Shown piece by piece: positions 1-11,541 of a DNA stretch of 64,000 bases (position 1 is the first letter of the stretch; the number at the start of each line of letters is the position of its first letter). The translations under genes were made by a program, and so were the position numbers. The DNA is taken from NCBI RefSeq assembly GCF_000283155.1, contig NW_004454281.1:2988625-3052624 (forward strand), given 5' to 3'. The notes beneath the pieces were generated by a model. It was not told where the DNA came from. It saw only the letters and a program-made list of their open reading frames with translations, and made no database searches. The stretch is from Ceratotherium simum simum (Eukaryota; Chordata; Mammalia; Perissodactyla; Rhinocerotidae).

Positions 1-325
1 CAACAACAGGGATGGACCCTGAGGGTATTATGTTAAGCAAAATAAGCCAGAAAGAGAAAGACAAACACGGTATGATTTCACTCATATGTGGAAGATAAAC
101 AAACACGTGGATAAAGAGAACAGATTAGTGCTTACCAGAGGGGAAGGGGGTATAAGATTGGGTGAAAGGGGTAAAGGGGCACACATACACGGTGATGGAT
201 AAAAGTAGACTATTGGTGGCGAGCACAATGCAGTCTATATATAAACTGATAAATAATAACGTACATCTGAAATTACACAATGCTATAAATGATTATGACC
301 TCAATAAAATAACTGGAAGAAAAAA
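1..325 (+). repeat. L1 LINE 3' end, cut by the window edge
   Basis: The sequence matches the 3' end of young mammalian L1s in sense orientation: the block telling of a Met-Asp-Pro context, then TATGATTTCACTCATATGTG, then the terminal stretch ending TGACCTCAATAAAATAA. It lies in intron 2 of UBE2L3, antisense to that gene. The 5' part is outside the window. Confidence 0.85.
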
Positions 326-449
326 AAAACACCACACCAGTCACCAGAGGCCAACAGAAAAGGGGAGAAAAAAACCCAAAACTGTTATCATAGATATCCA
401 AAAGCCATACTAACGTCAGCAAGTTTTTAGGTTTTGTTATAGAGACAAA

Positions 450-605
450 AAGTTTTTTAATTGAGTTGAAATTCAAATAACATACAATTACCTTTTAGTG
501 TATACAATTCAGTGGCGTTTAGTGAATTCATAATGTCGTGCAACCACCTCTCTCTAATTTCAAGACTTTTTCTTTGCTCCAGAAAAACACTCTGGATCCA
601 TCAAG
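450..605 (-). repeat. Old L1 3' fragment
   Basis: The pattern (AATTGAGTTGAAATTCAAATA, then TACAATTCAGTGGCG and GTGCAACCACC) is the reverse complement of an old L1 3' end. A longer copy of the same region lies at 52725-53445. Confidence 0.6.
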
Positions 606-959
606 CAACCAATGGAAAATTGAGGCAATAAAACTTTGTTCAATAAACTACACTTTTGCTTCAGTGGAGGCTGAGGGAGCTTGGCCTGAGGTGGCTAAAT
701 TCTCCTAAGAGGGAGAGGAGCTCGAGGCTGAAGGAGGGACCCTAAGGTGCAGGGCAGACAAGCCAAGAAAGAACACACGTTGCTTTCTAAAACCCAGCCT
801 CTAGAGTTACTAAAACAACATCCTTTCCTATCAGAGAGCAAAATCCATGTTTGCTGTAGAAAATGTGGGACGTGGGCAGGCACAGAGCAGAAAACACACT
901 GCCCCAGTCACCTCCCTAACAGAGAACTGGGGCCAGCATCCTGGCACATGGCACTCCTG

Positions 960-1350
960 TCACCTTTTTTCTAAGTGAGCTCACGCTCGCTCTCTCTGTC
1001 TCTCTCTGGAACATGTTGGGGATTTGTGCACACAGAGCCATCACCACCTGTAGCTGGTTGACAACATTACCCTCATCACCCAGATCACCCATCTGATCTC
1101 CCAGATCTTCATAATGGCTGCAGCATATTCTACTGTCAGAATGTACCACAATTTCTTCACTACTACACCACTGCACGACATGAACTCCATTTCATTTGCG
1201 AAGACATCAACAATATTGTGAGCGTCTGTGGCAGCACTAAAGATCCCATATACTTTTTTATTAAAAAACAAAGCTACTACACCTGAAATTTATACAATGT
1301 TAAACCAATGTTACAATAAACAAAAAATTAAAAACAAAACAAAAAAAAGC
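960..1350. other. Unassigned segment ending in an L1 3' tail
   Basis: The last part, about 1284-1350, resembles an L1 3' terminus (ACCTGAAATTTATACAATGTT followed by an A-rich tail). The preceding 300 bases hold a 76-codon minus-strand open frame (1041-1271) that I cannot match to any protein family. No splice sites or promoter are evident. It may be older repeat or unique intron sequence. Confidence 0.35.
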
Positions 1351-1984
1351 TACCATGTATTCCCAAACATCACACTGGCCAGTGCCCCTAGTCACTGCAG
1401 GAAAACAGGGATGGCAAGGCTGTAGGGAGCTGCGAGGAGACGGGGGCAGCACCCACTCTGGGAAGCCACAAGATCCACAATGATGTTTTCAAAGGAAGAA
1501 GCAGCCTGGGTTTATCTAAGATAGAGAGAAGAGGTGGTGAAGGTCCCTTGCTCTTTTGGTGGGATCCTAATGGCATTCTGATTGCCTGTCTTCTCCAATA
1601 GTCCAGGAGATGCCTGAGAGCAGGGACCCAAGGCATCCTCAGATCCAGCCCTCAAACATTTGCCAAGTGAACTACAAAAACTATCAGATTCTCGTCTTGA
1701 CTATAAAATCATCAACACTGGTGTTTACGTTATTCTTTTGAACATGGACAAGAACGTCAGCTCTCAGAATAATGGTTTAACATACCTGGAACACAATGAG
1801 CCTAGAACCAGCCAGGCATTTGTTATATAGAAGAGAAAACATTTCCACATCTCGGGATCAGTCATCAGCCACAGCTTATGGCGGCTAATAAAGCAGGAGG
1901 TATGAGAACCTTATAGCCAATCTAGGAGGTGGGGATTCAATTCCAGGTCATTCACATGGAAATAAAACTTCTTGTTAGGAAAGA
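1351..1984. other. Intronic sequence with no recognised feature
   Basis: Unique-looking sequence within UBE2L3 intron 2. No exon, RNA gene or clear repeat was seen. Confidence 0.5.
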
Positions 1985-3047
1985 AAAACTGATGTTACTG
2001 CTTTTAAAAATCAAAGCTAATTACAACTGAATAATAAAAAAACGAATAACTCAATTTAAAAACGGGCAACCCATGGGGCTGGCCTGGTGGTGTAGTGCTT
2101 AAGTTCACGTGCTCCACTTCGGCGGCCCAGGGTTTGCAAGTATGAATCCTGGGCATGGACCTACGCACTGCTCGCCAAGCCACGCTGCGGCAGCGTCCCA
2201 CATACAAAATGCAGCAAGATGGGCACATATGTTAGCTCAGGGCTAATCTTCCTCACCAAAAAAAAAAAGGTAAACTACTTGAATAGACATTTCTCCAAAA
2301 AAGATATATAAATGGCCAATACGCACAGGAAAAGATGTTGAATATCATTAGCCATCAGAGAAATGCAAGTGAAAAGCACAAAGAGAAACCACTCCACACC
2401 CACTAGGTTGGCAATAATCAAAAACAGCAAGTGTTGGCAAGGATGTGGAGACATTGGAATCCTTATACACTGCTGGTAGGAATGTAAATGGTACAGCCGC
2501 TGTGGAAACAGTCTGGCAATTCCTCAAATGGTTCAACATAACGTTACCCTATGACCCAGCATTCCATTCCTAGGTAAATACCCAAAAGAAATAAAAACAT
2601 ATGCCCACATAAAAACCTGTACAGGAATGTTCATAGCAGCGTTATTCACAATAGTCGAAAAGTGGAAACAATCAAAATATCCATCAATTGAAGAATGGAT
2701 AAGTAAACTATGATATATGCATTACAATGGATGAACCCTGAAAATCTACTCTGAGGAACAAAGCCAGACACAAAAGGTCGTGTATGGTATGATTCCATTT
2801 ATACGAAGTATGCAGAACAGCTAAATCTACAGAGACAAAGTAGATTTGTGGTTCCCTATGCCTGGGAGGATGGGGAGTGATGGCTAAGGAGTGGGGCAGT
2901 TCTTGGAGGAGTAATGAAAAATGTTCTAAAATTGTGGTGATGGTTGCACAACTCTGTGAATACACTAAAAGCCACTGAATTGTTCACTTTAAATGGGTGA
3001 AATGCATGGTTTGTGAATCTCAATAAAACTTAAAAAAAAAAAAAAAT
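1985..3047 (+). repeat. L1 LINE 3' end, split by an ERE SINE
   Basis: Hallmarks of a sense L1 3' portion: ATAGACATTTCTCC, GAAAAGATGTTGAATATC, ATGACCCAGCATTCC, TTCATAGCAGCGTTATTCAC, ending in CAATAAAACTT plus an A-run at about 3030. An ERE SINE (2076-2269) is inserted near its 5' edge, so the L1 is the older of the two. Confidence 0.8.
2076..2269 (+). repeat. ERE SINE (type A, one tail unit)
   Basis: The tRNA-derived head (GGGGCTGGCCTGGTGGTGTA) is followed by the body and one copy of the GATGTTAGCTCAGGGCTAATCTTCCTC-like tail unit, then an A-run. It is diverged, and no clean target duplication was found. Confidence 0.85.
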
Positions 3048-3155
3048 CTAAGCTAATTCAGGAAGAGTGTTCTCAATTGAGGACATCTCCCTCCTGGAGA
3101 GGTTTAGAAATGCCTGAGGGTGTCCTTAGGCTATCCCAATGACAAGAGGGGCTAC

Positions 3156-3366
3156 TTGGAGCCAGCCCCATGGCATAGTGGTTAAGTCTGGCATGCTTCA
3201 CTTTGGCGGCCCAGCTTCATTGGTTTGGATCCCAGGCATGGACTTACACCACTCGTCAAGCCATGCTGTGGTGGTGACCCACATACAAAAGAAAAAAAAG
3301 AGGAAGATTGGCACAGATGTTAGCTCAGAGCAAATCTTCCTCACCAAAGGAAAAAAAAAAAAAGAA
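3156..3366 (+). repeat. ERE SINE (type A, one tail unit)
   Basis: Head GGAGCCAGCCCCATGGCATA, tail GCACAGATGTTAGCTCAGAG, terminal A-run. The flanks are only loosely similar (GAGGGGCTACTTGG and GAGGGTGGCTATTGG), so a degraded target duplication is possible. Confidence 0.85.
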
Positions 3367-3502
3367 CCGAGGGTGGCTATTGGCATCTAGGGGACAAGAA
3401 ACAGAGACAATCCCACACAAATAATCCACATGCACACACCAAAATGCAGTTTGCAATGCAATCGTATTGAGAAACACTGCTCTTAGGAGAACTGCAAATT
3501 CA

Positions 3503-3600
3503 ATTTACAACTGTTTGTGGGGGGCCTACTACGTGTAAGACACAGTGCTAAGATAGGAAGTGGGAAGGAAACAGAAAAGGTCTCGGCCTGAACCAGAACG
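3503..3600 (-). repeat. L2-like remnant
   Basis: GGCCTACTACGTGTAAGACACAG followed by a block ending in a CCTG-type stretch resembles the reverse complement of an L2 3' end (CTACTATGTGCCAGGCAC). It is highly diverged. Confidence 0.45.
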
Positions 3601-3827
3601 CACTGAGACAGATATGCACACCACAGGTTACAAAGCAAAAGTCACATTGTGAGGAGTGCCCAAATAGACGGGACACAATGATGTAGGTGGGACTGCAGCA
3701 GACCCCGAAAGGCTGTCAGCCAACAGCTATCCCCTCTATTCTCTTGCTGGCAAAACCCCAGTTCTGTTTGAGTATGCACTGTTCCCTCACTGTGACCCAG
3801 GGGTAAAATCCTGACTGGTCTAAACCT

Positions 3828-4142
3828 GTATAGTCCAATACGGTAGGCACCAACCACAACTGGCTATTGCATACTTGCAACGTGACTTCCGAGTTGAAAC
3901 ATGCTATAACTGTAAAATATCACCTGGAATTCAGAGACTTTGTACAAGAAAAGGAATGTAAAATATTTCAGTAATAATTATTTATATTGATCACATGTTG
4001 AATGATATTTTTAATATACTGTGTTAAGTAAAATATTTATCAAAGTGAACTATACCTGTTTCTTTTTACCTTTTAATGGTACTACTAGAAAATTTAAAAG
4101 TACAGCTGTGGCTCACGGTATGTTCCTATTGGATAGCACTGC
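3828..4142. mobile_element. hAT-type non-autonomous DNA transposon remnant
   Basis: The ends form an imperfect inverted pair (TAGTCCAATACGGTAG at the left; CCTATTGGATAGCACTG at the right). The interior is AT-rich with TTTACCTTTTAATGG. This is the pattern of Charlie-like hAT MITEs common in eutherians. It has no transposase. Confidence 0.55.
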
Positions 4143-4239
4143 CCATTGTGGTACTTCCTGCACCCTGGCCAGTGACAGATGGGGGTGAAGGGGTGGCCAC
4201 GTGTCCTGTGGCTCTAGATAATGAGATGTGAGGGGCCTG

Positions 4240-4492
4240 CGGGGGTCTCTTGGGGTGGGTATCTTTGTTCTTGGTCACACCAAACTACACATATGATAAA
4301 AATGCATATAAGTAAACAAACACACATATTAAAACTGGAGAAATCTGAATAAGGTCTGTAGATTGTATCACTGTCAATTTCCTGGTTATGACACTGTGCT
4401 ATAATTATGCAATGGGTGAAAGGTACTGGTGATCTCTGTATAATTATAATTGCATGAAAATCTACAATTATCTCAAAATAAAGAGTTCAAAG
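4240..4492 (+). repeat. Old L1 3' end
   Basis: GGTGATCTCTGTATAATTAT followed by TGCATGAAAATCTACAATTA and TCTCAAAATAAAGAG is typical of L1M 3' termini in sense orientation. Confidence 0.65.
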
Positions 4493-5530
4493 GAGAATAG
4501 AAGGGAAAGTCTTCTTCCTATCCTGGACACTGCAGGACCTATGGGAGTCTGCCGTACTGCAGAAGCTTTCTGATGACCGTGTGGAGAGCTGGACAGAATG
4601 GAACTGAGGACAGAAGGACAGACACAGGCAGAATCCAGGTCCTTGCTCACAACACAGAACCACTGGGTTAACCAGCCTAGAGCGCCTACCACGGGACTTT
4701 TGGCAGGTGCAGTAACTTTCCCTTTTTGAAGCCCAGATGAGTTGGGGGTTTCCTTACTTGCAGTCAAAAGTACCCTCTTTAGTATGAACGGTGACTGGAG
4801 GGAGCACAGAGGAGGGCATGATTCACTGAGACCACGGGATGGGGAGTTTCAGAGAAGACTCAGGAGGAGGGGGATGGGGGCCCTGGTGAGGAGTATACAA
4901 GACTTCATGAGCAGAGAGGCATGATGGTCCCTGAGAAGGCCTGTCTCTCTCTGAAAGTTAATAAACACGTATTTAACTCAACAATTAGTCGGTTTTGAGT
5001 ACCCCAGTCTCAGACCAACTCAGAGTCAACTGGTGGAGGGCAGGCACTGACCTGCAGCCCATGGGACAAGGAATAAAGCTGTTCAAAAGAGCCCAGGAGG
5101 GGGAGACTTGATGAGCCTGTGAGGAGCTGCAAAGAACCTCTGAGGTGGAAAAGAGTGCACAGAGGCAAAGGTAGCTCTAGGTTTTGAAACGGGATGCTAT
5201 AGTGTACCTGATGCCCATCCCCAAAAATATTCCAGAGGGGTTCACCAGAACCTGGTGTGTGTGGGCAATGAAAGGGGAGCAGTGAGCCTCAAGAGCCAGA
5301 GTAGAGGTCAGAGAAACTGTGTAACGCCAGAGAGACTCTACTCCCTTTCCCAACAGGCTGGCAGGGTGAACAGCAAGGCAGTACAAGGCCTCTCCAGAGA
5401 ACCTTCATTTCATTTTAAAAACAATTATTGAGACAGCTTTTGATACACAAGGCTTCAGGGATGCAAAGATGACTCACAAGTCTGTGCTTCTAAAGCCCAA
5501 GGCAAAGAAATCCAGGGGCAGTCTGACTAC
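4493..5530. other. Intronic sequence with no recognised feature
   Basis: Mixed-composition sequence in UBE2L3 intron 2. Short open frames on both strands show no family signature and no splice context. The missing UBE2L3 exons 3 and 4 were looked for here on the minus strand and not found. Confidence 0.5.
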
Positions 5531-5534
5531 AGCA

Positions 5535-5720
5535 TTAACCACAACATTAGCTGAAGTAAGCATTTGTTGTGTGCCAGGCCCAGGAGTATTATCAACTTAG
5601 TAGTCCTGACCACCGCCAAGGGGTAGGCACTTATTACCTCCATTTTACAAATGAGGAACTGAGGCATAGACAGTTAGAAGGAATAATTACTGTCATTGTT
5701 GGAATGTTTTCACCCGTGCA
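5535..5720 (-). repeat. MIR SINE remnant
   Basis: The series GTGTGCCAGGC, TTATTACCTCCATTTTACAA and ATGAGGAACTGAGGCATAGA is the reverse complement of the MIR core and 3' region. Confidence 0.7.
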
Positions 5721-6102
5721 TGTATTACCTTCTCAATAAAAGGTAAAAGCAGCAGCAGTACCACCATGTTCAGGGTGACAATGACAGGGGACGACAGCAG
5801 CCCAGGCAAGACAGGAACTCAAGCTGGGATGAATTCCTGCCTTAAAGAACTAAGCATTCAAATCATAAAGTTCAAAAACAACCAAACACCAAGCAAAACA
5901 GAAGACATCATAACATAAAAGCAGAAATTATCATAAAAGCAAAAACTAGCAAATCAAAACAGAAGAAAGAAGGAAATTTCTACTTCATGATACATGAAGC
6001 CAGTATGACCATCTACCAAAATCCACTAACACACAGAAAAGAAAACACAACCCAATCTCACATATGAACACAGATGCAAACATACTAAAGACTAGTAAAT
6101 TT

Positions 6103-6347
6103 TTTTTTTTTTTTTTTTGTGAGGAGATCAGCCCGGTGCTAACATCTGCCAATCTTCCTCTTTTTTGCTGAGGAAGACTGGCACTGGGCTAACATCCGTG
6201 CCCATCTTCCTCCACTTTATATGGGATGCCGCCACAGCACGGCCTGACAAGCGGTGCGTTGGTGTGCGCCCGGGATCTGAACCAGCGAACCCCGGGCCGC
6301 CGCAGTGGAGCGCACACACTTAACTGCTTGCACCACCGGGCCGGCCC
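6103..6347 (-). repeat. ERE SINE (type A, two tail units) with 18-bp target duplication
   Basis: Reverse-complement ERE: T-run, two tail units (GCTAACATCTGCCAATCTTC and GCTAACATCCGTGCCCATCT), then body and head ending CCGGGCCGGCCCC. It is flanked by CTAAAGACTAGTAAATTT at 6085-6102 and 6348-6365. Confidence 0.95.
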
Positions 6348-7474
6348 CTAAAGACTAGTAAATTTAATACAATTTTAAATTTAATACAAATTTAAAAAAT
6401 AGTCCATTGAGATGACAGACGAGTTCACCCAGAAAGGGAAGAGAGGTTTAATTAACAGGCCACTTTGAAAAACCATACCATAAAAGTTGAATTGTTGGTA
6501 ATATGGCCTTTAGTGAAATCCACTCATTCCTGATTAAAAGAGAAAAACTTTGGTAGTGACATCAGCAAAATGGCAAAGCAGGCAGCTCCCAACTCCCATC
6601 CCTCCACAGAAACATAAAAGAAAGAAAACTGCAGAAACTATCGGAACCAATTTTGTAAGAATTCTGGAAAAGAGTCAAGGGTTTACAGCAACCAAATGAA
6701 TTCAGAATCAAGAAAAAGGCAACTAAAAAACAGTGGGAAAGCTTTGTGGCAATTTTACTTGCCCTTACCCCACCCTACCCTGGCTGGGCAACAGAGCCTT
6801 GAAGGCAGCAGCCTCCGTTCCCAGGGTGGGACCCAGGACCCTGGTTCCAGAGGGAGCAGAGCAGACCTAATTCACAAATGACTGTGTCTGTTTGTTCTAA
6901 CCTGTCTACCGGAAGGGCTGACACAGGTGCTCACCTGTTTTGCCTAACTCAGAAGCCACACAGGGTGGAAAAGTGCAGGCCCTGCTCAAAATCATGGTAA
7001 AGCAATGAAAAATCCACAGCTGCCTAGAGCAAAAGATAATAGTTGAGACATACAATAGACTGCCTAAAGCCAAAGAGGAAAAGCCAGGGAGAAACCTGGG
7101 GGAAATCAGGGCATTAAAAAATGTCCAGGTATACTGGGGAACTGAGAAAGCCAAGCGTAGGCCTAGGACAGGATATACGCTCCAAGAAGACCTGAGAAGA
7201 TCTGAAGCTTGCACCATTGGCTAACCTATAGGCGCAACGCAAGCAGGAAGTGAGGCAGAGGCAGAATTGTAGCTGGCCCCGTTACTTGTTAAAGAAGTAC
7301 CCCAGCACAGAGCCAATCTGCAAAAACTGAGAGAGACTTTTTTTTTTTAAGATCCTGGCATTCAAGAAAATTTTAGTCAAAACACTGATGGAACACAAGC
7401 GAAGCCTTCAACAGTCAAGAACAGCAAACCCTGGGGAGGGGGGCAAAATCTGATTTCCATATTATAATATTCAA

Positions 7475-7967
7475 ATGTCCAGTTTTCAACCACAACAACA
7501 AAAATCACAAAGCATACAAAAAAAACAGGACAGTGTGGCCCGTTTAAAGGAAAAAAACAAATTGACAGAAACCATCCCTGAGGAAGCCGGACAAAGAATC
7601 AGAATCAACTGTCTTAAATATACTCAAAGAGGGAAAGGAATCATGGACAAAGAACTAAATGAAACCAGGAAAATGATGTCTGAACAAAATGAGAACACCA
7701 CTAAAGAGATGGAAATTATAAAAAGGAACCAAACAGAAATTCTGGAGCTGAATAGTACAATAACTAAAATGAAAAACTCACTAGAGCGATTCAACAGTAG
7801 ATTTGAGCAGGCAGAAAAAGGATCAGCAAACTTGAAGACAGGACAATTGAAATTATCCAGTCTGAGGAGCAGAAAGAAAAAACAATGAAGAAAAATGAAC
7901 ACAGCTTAGGGACATACATATGGGACACCATCAAGCAGACGAACATACACATTATGGGAGTACAGCA
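7475..7967 (+). pseudogene. Decayed L1 ORF1 (RNA-binding coiled-coil protein) fragment
   Basis: An open frame at 7475-7888 contains an ORF1-like coiled-coil stretch (SLERFNSRFEQAEKGSA). It shifts frame near 7885, where the next frame continues with KKNEHSLGTYIWDTIKQTN, matching the ORF1 region that normally reads into the RRM domain. A DNA transposon then interrupts the sequence at 7975. The protein is frameshifted and truncated, so it is not functional. Confidence 0.7.
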
Positions 7968-7974
7968 GTATAGA

Positions 7975-8467
7975 CAGTCCCCAACTTATGATGGTTCGAT
8001 TTACGATTTTTTGACTTTACAATGGTGTGAAAGCAATACATTCAGTAGAAACCGTACTTTGAATTTAGATCTTTTCCTGGGCTAGCGGTATATGGTATGA
8101 TACTCTCTTGTGATGTTGGGCAGTGGTAGTGAGCCACAACACCCAGTCAGCCACGCGATCACAAGAGTAAACAACTGATACACTTACAATCACTCTGTAC
8201 CCATACAACCATTCTCTTTTCCACTTTCAATACAGTATTCAATAAATTTATGAGATATTCAACATTTTATTATAAAATAGGCTTGTGTTAGATAATTTTG
8301 CCCAACTGTAGGCTAATGTAAGTGTTCTGAGCATGTTTAAGGTAGGCTCAGGCTAAGCTATGATGTGTGATAGGTTAGGTGTATTAAATACATTTTTGAC
8401 TTATGATATTTTCAACTTACAATGGGTTTATTGGGATGTAACCTGATTATAAGTGGAGAAAGATCTG
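7975..8467. mobile_element. Tigger-family (Tc1/mariner-pogo) non-autonomous DNA transposon
   Basis: Terminal inverted repeats: CAGTCCCCAACTTATGATGG at the left, and the reverse complement of the right end reads CAGATCTTTCTCCACTTATA. The interior has the familiar CCAACTGTAGGCTAATGTAA and TAGGTTAGGTGTATTAAATA blocks. Flanking TA dinucleotides are compatible with TA target choice. It interrupts the L1 ORF1 remnant and carries no transposase. Confidence 0.75.
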
Positions 8468-10788
8468 TATAAGAAAGAGAAAAGGGGCAGGAAGAATATT
8501 TAAAGAAATAATGGCCAAAAATGCCCCAAATTTCACTAAAGATATGAATCTACACATCCAAGAAGTTCAATGAACTCCAAGCAGAATAAACTCAAGAGAT
8601 CTATATGAAGACACATAGTCAAACCATTGAAAGACAAAGAGATAATCTTCAAAGCAGCAAGAGAGAAGTGATTTGTCATGTGCAAGGAATCTGTAATAAG
8701 ATAAACAATTGATTTCTCACCAGAAACCATGGAGGCCAGAAGGCAGTGGGATGACATATTCAAGGCAGTGAGAGGCAAAGCCTTTCAGCAAAAATTGTCC
8801 TTCAAAAAGGAAGCAGAACTTAAGAGATTCCCAGATGAACAAAAACTAAGAGAATTCATACTAGTAGACTTGCCCTATAAGAAATACAAAAGGGGGTCCG
8901 TCAAGGCTAACTGAAAGGACTAGACAGTAACTTGAAGCTGTATGAAGAAATAAAGAACAATGGTAAGGTAACTACACAGGAAAATATAAGAGCCAGTATC
9001 ACTTATTATTGTATTTTTCATTTATAACTCCCCTTTGTGACAGTAACAATATAAAAAGTGGGAGTGTGTAACAGAGATGTATGGGAACACAGTGTTTGCA
9101 GTATACTGTTGAAATTAAGCTGGTGTTATTCAAACTAGGTTGTTAAAAGATTAAGATGTTAACTGTACTCTCCAAGGTAACTTCTAAGAAAATAACCAAT
9201 AAATACACAGAAAAAGAAAGAAGGGAATTAAAATGATACACTACAAAAAAAAGAACGAAATACAAAAAAAGAGCAATAATGGAGGAATTGAGGAACAAAA
9301 AGCATGTAAGACACTCAGAAAACAAATAGCTAAATAACAGAAGCAAATTCTTTCTTATCAGCAATTACTTGAAAGGTGATTCACTCTCCACTTAAAACAC
9401 AGAGATTGCTACAGCTGATTTCTCGGCAGAAACTTTACAGGCTAGGAGAGAGTGGAAGGATATATTCAAAATTCTGAAAGACAAAAACTTTCAGCCAAGA
9501 ATACTCTATCCAGTGAAAATATCCTTCAGATATGATAGAGAAATAATAACTGTCCCAGATAAACAAAAGCTAAGGGAGTTCACTGCCACAGACTCCCACT
9601 ACAAGAAATGCTCAAGAAGGCCCTCATGCCTGAAAAAAGAGAAGAGAAACAGGATACAAAGCTTTGAGCAAGGAGAAAAATAGGTAGACAAAATCAGAAA
9701 AATTGCAGCTCCCTATCAGAACAGGTTAGCACTTAATTATAACATCAAAGATTAAGCGAAGGAAAACACCAAAAATAAATATAACCTCATCACTTTAAAC
9801 ACAAACTCACAACACAAGATAGAATAAGTTGTGACAATAATAACTTAGAAGGGGAAGAGGAATGGAATGGAATCGACTTAGTCTAGGGAAATAAGAGGCC
9901 ATCAGAAAGTGGACTATCTCATCTACAAGATTTTTTGTACAAACCTCATGGTAACCACTAAACAATCAAAACAGAGACACGAATGATAAATAAAGAGAAA
10001 ACTAAGAAAACCATCACAAAGAACTACCAAACTGAATTGGTAGTCCAAAATACACAGGACAAGAAACAAAGAAAACGCAAAAGAACTGGAAAATGAGCAA
10101 TAAAATAGCAACATTAAGCCCTCATAGATCAATAATCACTCTTAAATGCAAATAGATTAAATTCTCCAATCAAAAGACACAGAGTGGCGGGATGGATTAA
10201 AAAACAAGATCCAACAATATGCTGCCTCCAGGAAATACATCTTACCTCTAAAGACAAACACAGGGTCAGAGTGAAAGGACGGAAGACAATACTCCAAGAG
10301 AGAATAGTTTGGTGGTTACCTGGGGGAACGAGGTTGGGGGGTGGACACAAGGACTGAAGGGACACATTTATATGGTGACTGACAAACAACAAGGTACAAC
10401 TAAAATTTCACAAAGTTATAAACTATTATGACATAAATAAAAAAAAAAACAAAAGACAGAGATTGCCAGAATGGATAAGAAAACACAATCCATCTATATG
10501 CTGTCTACAGGAGACTTTACACGCAAAGGCACTAAGAGGTTGTAAGTAAAGAGTAGAAAAAGATACTCAATACAAGTAGGAACCAAAAGAAAGCAGCAGT
10601 GGCAATATTATTTTCAGACAAAATAGATTTTAAGTCAAAAAAGATTACAAGAGACAAAGAACATTATATATTGATAAAAGGTTCAATCCATTAAGAAGAT
10701 TAAAACAATTATAAATATATACATAACTAACAACGATATGAACCAAAATACATGAAGCAAAAATTGACAGAATTGAAAGGAGAAACAT

Positions 10789-11030
10789 AGGGCCGGCCCC
10801 GTGGTGTAGCAGTTAAGTGCACGCGCTCCGCTGCTGGCGGCACGGGTTCGGATCCCAGGTGCACGCCGATGCACTGCTTGTCAGGCCACGCTGTGGCGGC
10901 ATCCCATATAAACTGGAGGAAGATGGGCACAGATGTTAGCCCATGCCTGGTCTTCCTCAGCAAAAAGAGGAGGATTGGCATGGATGTCAGCTCAGGGCTG
11001 ATCTTCCTCACACACAAAAAAAAAAAAAAA
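10789..11030 (+). repeat. ERE SINE (type A, two tail units), abuts the assembly gap
   Basis: Head GGGCCGGCCCCGTGGTGTAG, two tail units ending CTGATCTTCCTCACACAC, then an A-run cut by the gap at 11031. The right target duplication is therefore not visible. Confidence 0.93.
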
Positions 11031-11405
11031 NNNNNNNNNNNNNNNNNNNNNNNNNNNNNNNNNNNNNNNNNNNNNNNNNNNNNNNNNNNNNNNNNNNNNN
11101 NNNNNNNNNNNNNNNNNNNNNNNNNNNNNNNNNNNNNNNNNNNNNNNNNNNNNNNNNNNNNNNNNNNNNNNNNNNNNNNNNNNNNNNNNNNNNNNNNNNN
11201 NNNNNNNNNNNNNNNNNNNNNNNNNNNNNNNNNNNNNNNNNNNNNNNNNNNNNNNNNNNNNNNNNNNNNNNNNNNNNNNNNNNNNNNNNNNNNNNNNNNN
11301 NNNNNNNNNNNNNNNNNNNNNNNNNNNNNNNNNNNNNNNNNNNNNNNNNNNNNNNNNNNNNNNNNNNNNNNNNNNNNNNNNNNNNNNNNNNNNNNNNNNN
11401 NNNNN
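11031..11405. other. Assembly gap (375 N)
   Basis: Unknown bases. The open frames that read through it are artefacts. The gap starts exactly in the A-run of one ERE SINE and ends inside another ERE in the opposite orientation. Confidence 0.99.
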
Positions 11406-11541
11406 CATCCTTCTAGTTGCTGTATGTGGGACATGGCCTCAGCATGGCCAGAGAAGCAGTGTATTGGTGAGCACCCGGGATCCGAACCTGGGCCGCCAGT
11501 AGCAGAGCGTGCGCACTTAATCGCTAAGCCATGGGCCCCAT
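11406..11541 (-). repeat. ERE SINE (type B), truncated by the gap
   Basis: Begins mid-element (CATCCTTCTAGTTGCTGTAT), continues through the GGATCCGAACC promoter-box region and ends at the head (CTAAGCCATGGGCCCC). It is in inverted orientation to the ERE on the other side of the gap. Confidence 0.9.

Larger units (their letters stand above)
6543..10788 (+). repeat. Cluster of L1 fragments (5' region, ORF1 area, a 3' end)
   Basis: Starts with an L1 5'-type stretch (ATCAGCAAAATGGCAAAGCA), continues through a decayed ORF1 (7475-7967), a Tigger insertion, and the ORF1-to-ORF2 area (CATGGAGGCCAGAAGGCAGT; TCCCAGATGAACAAAAACTA). A second similar module follows at about 9390-10280. A separate L1 3' end sits at about 10290-10450 (GGTGGTTACCTGGGGGAACG, then an A-run at 10438). 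All are on the plus strand and several are joined or nested. None can encode an active element. Confidence 0.75.

Noticed and set aside
7475..7888. 137-codon plus-strand frame as a host gene
   Set aside because: Its C-terminal half is an L1 ORF1 coiled coil and it runs into a frameshift and a Tigger insertion.
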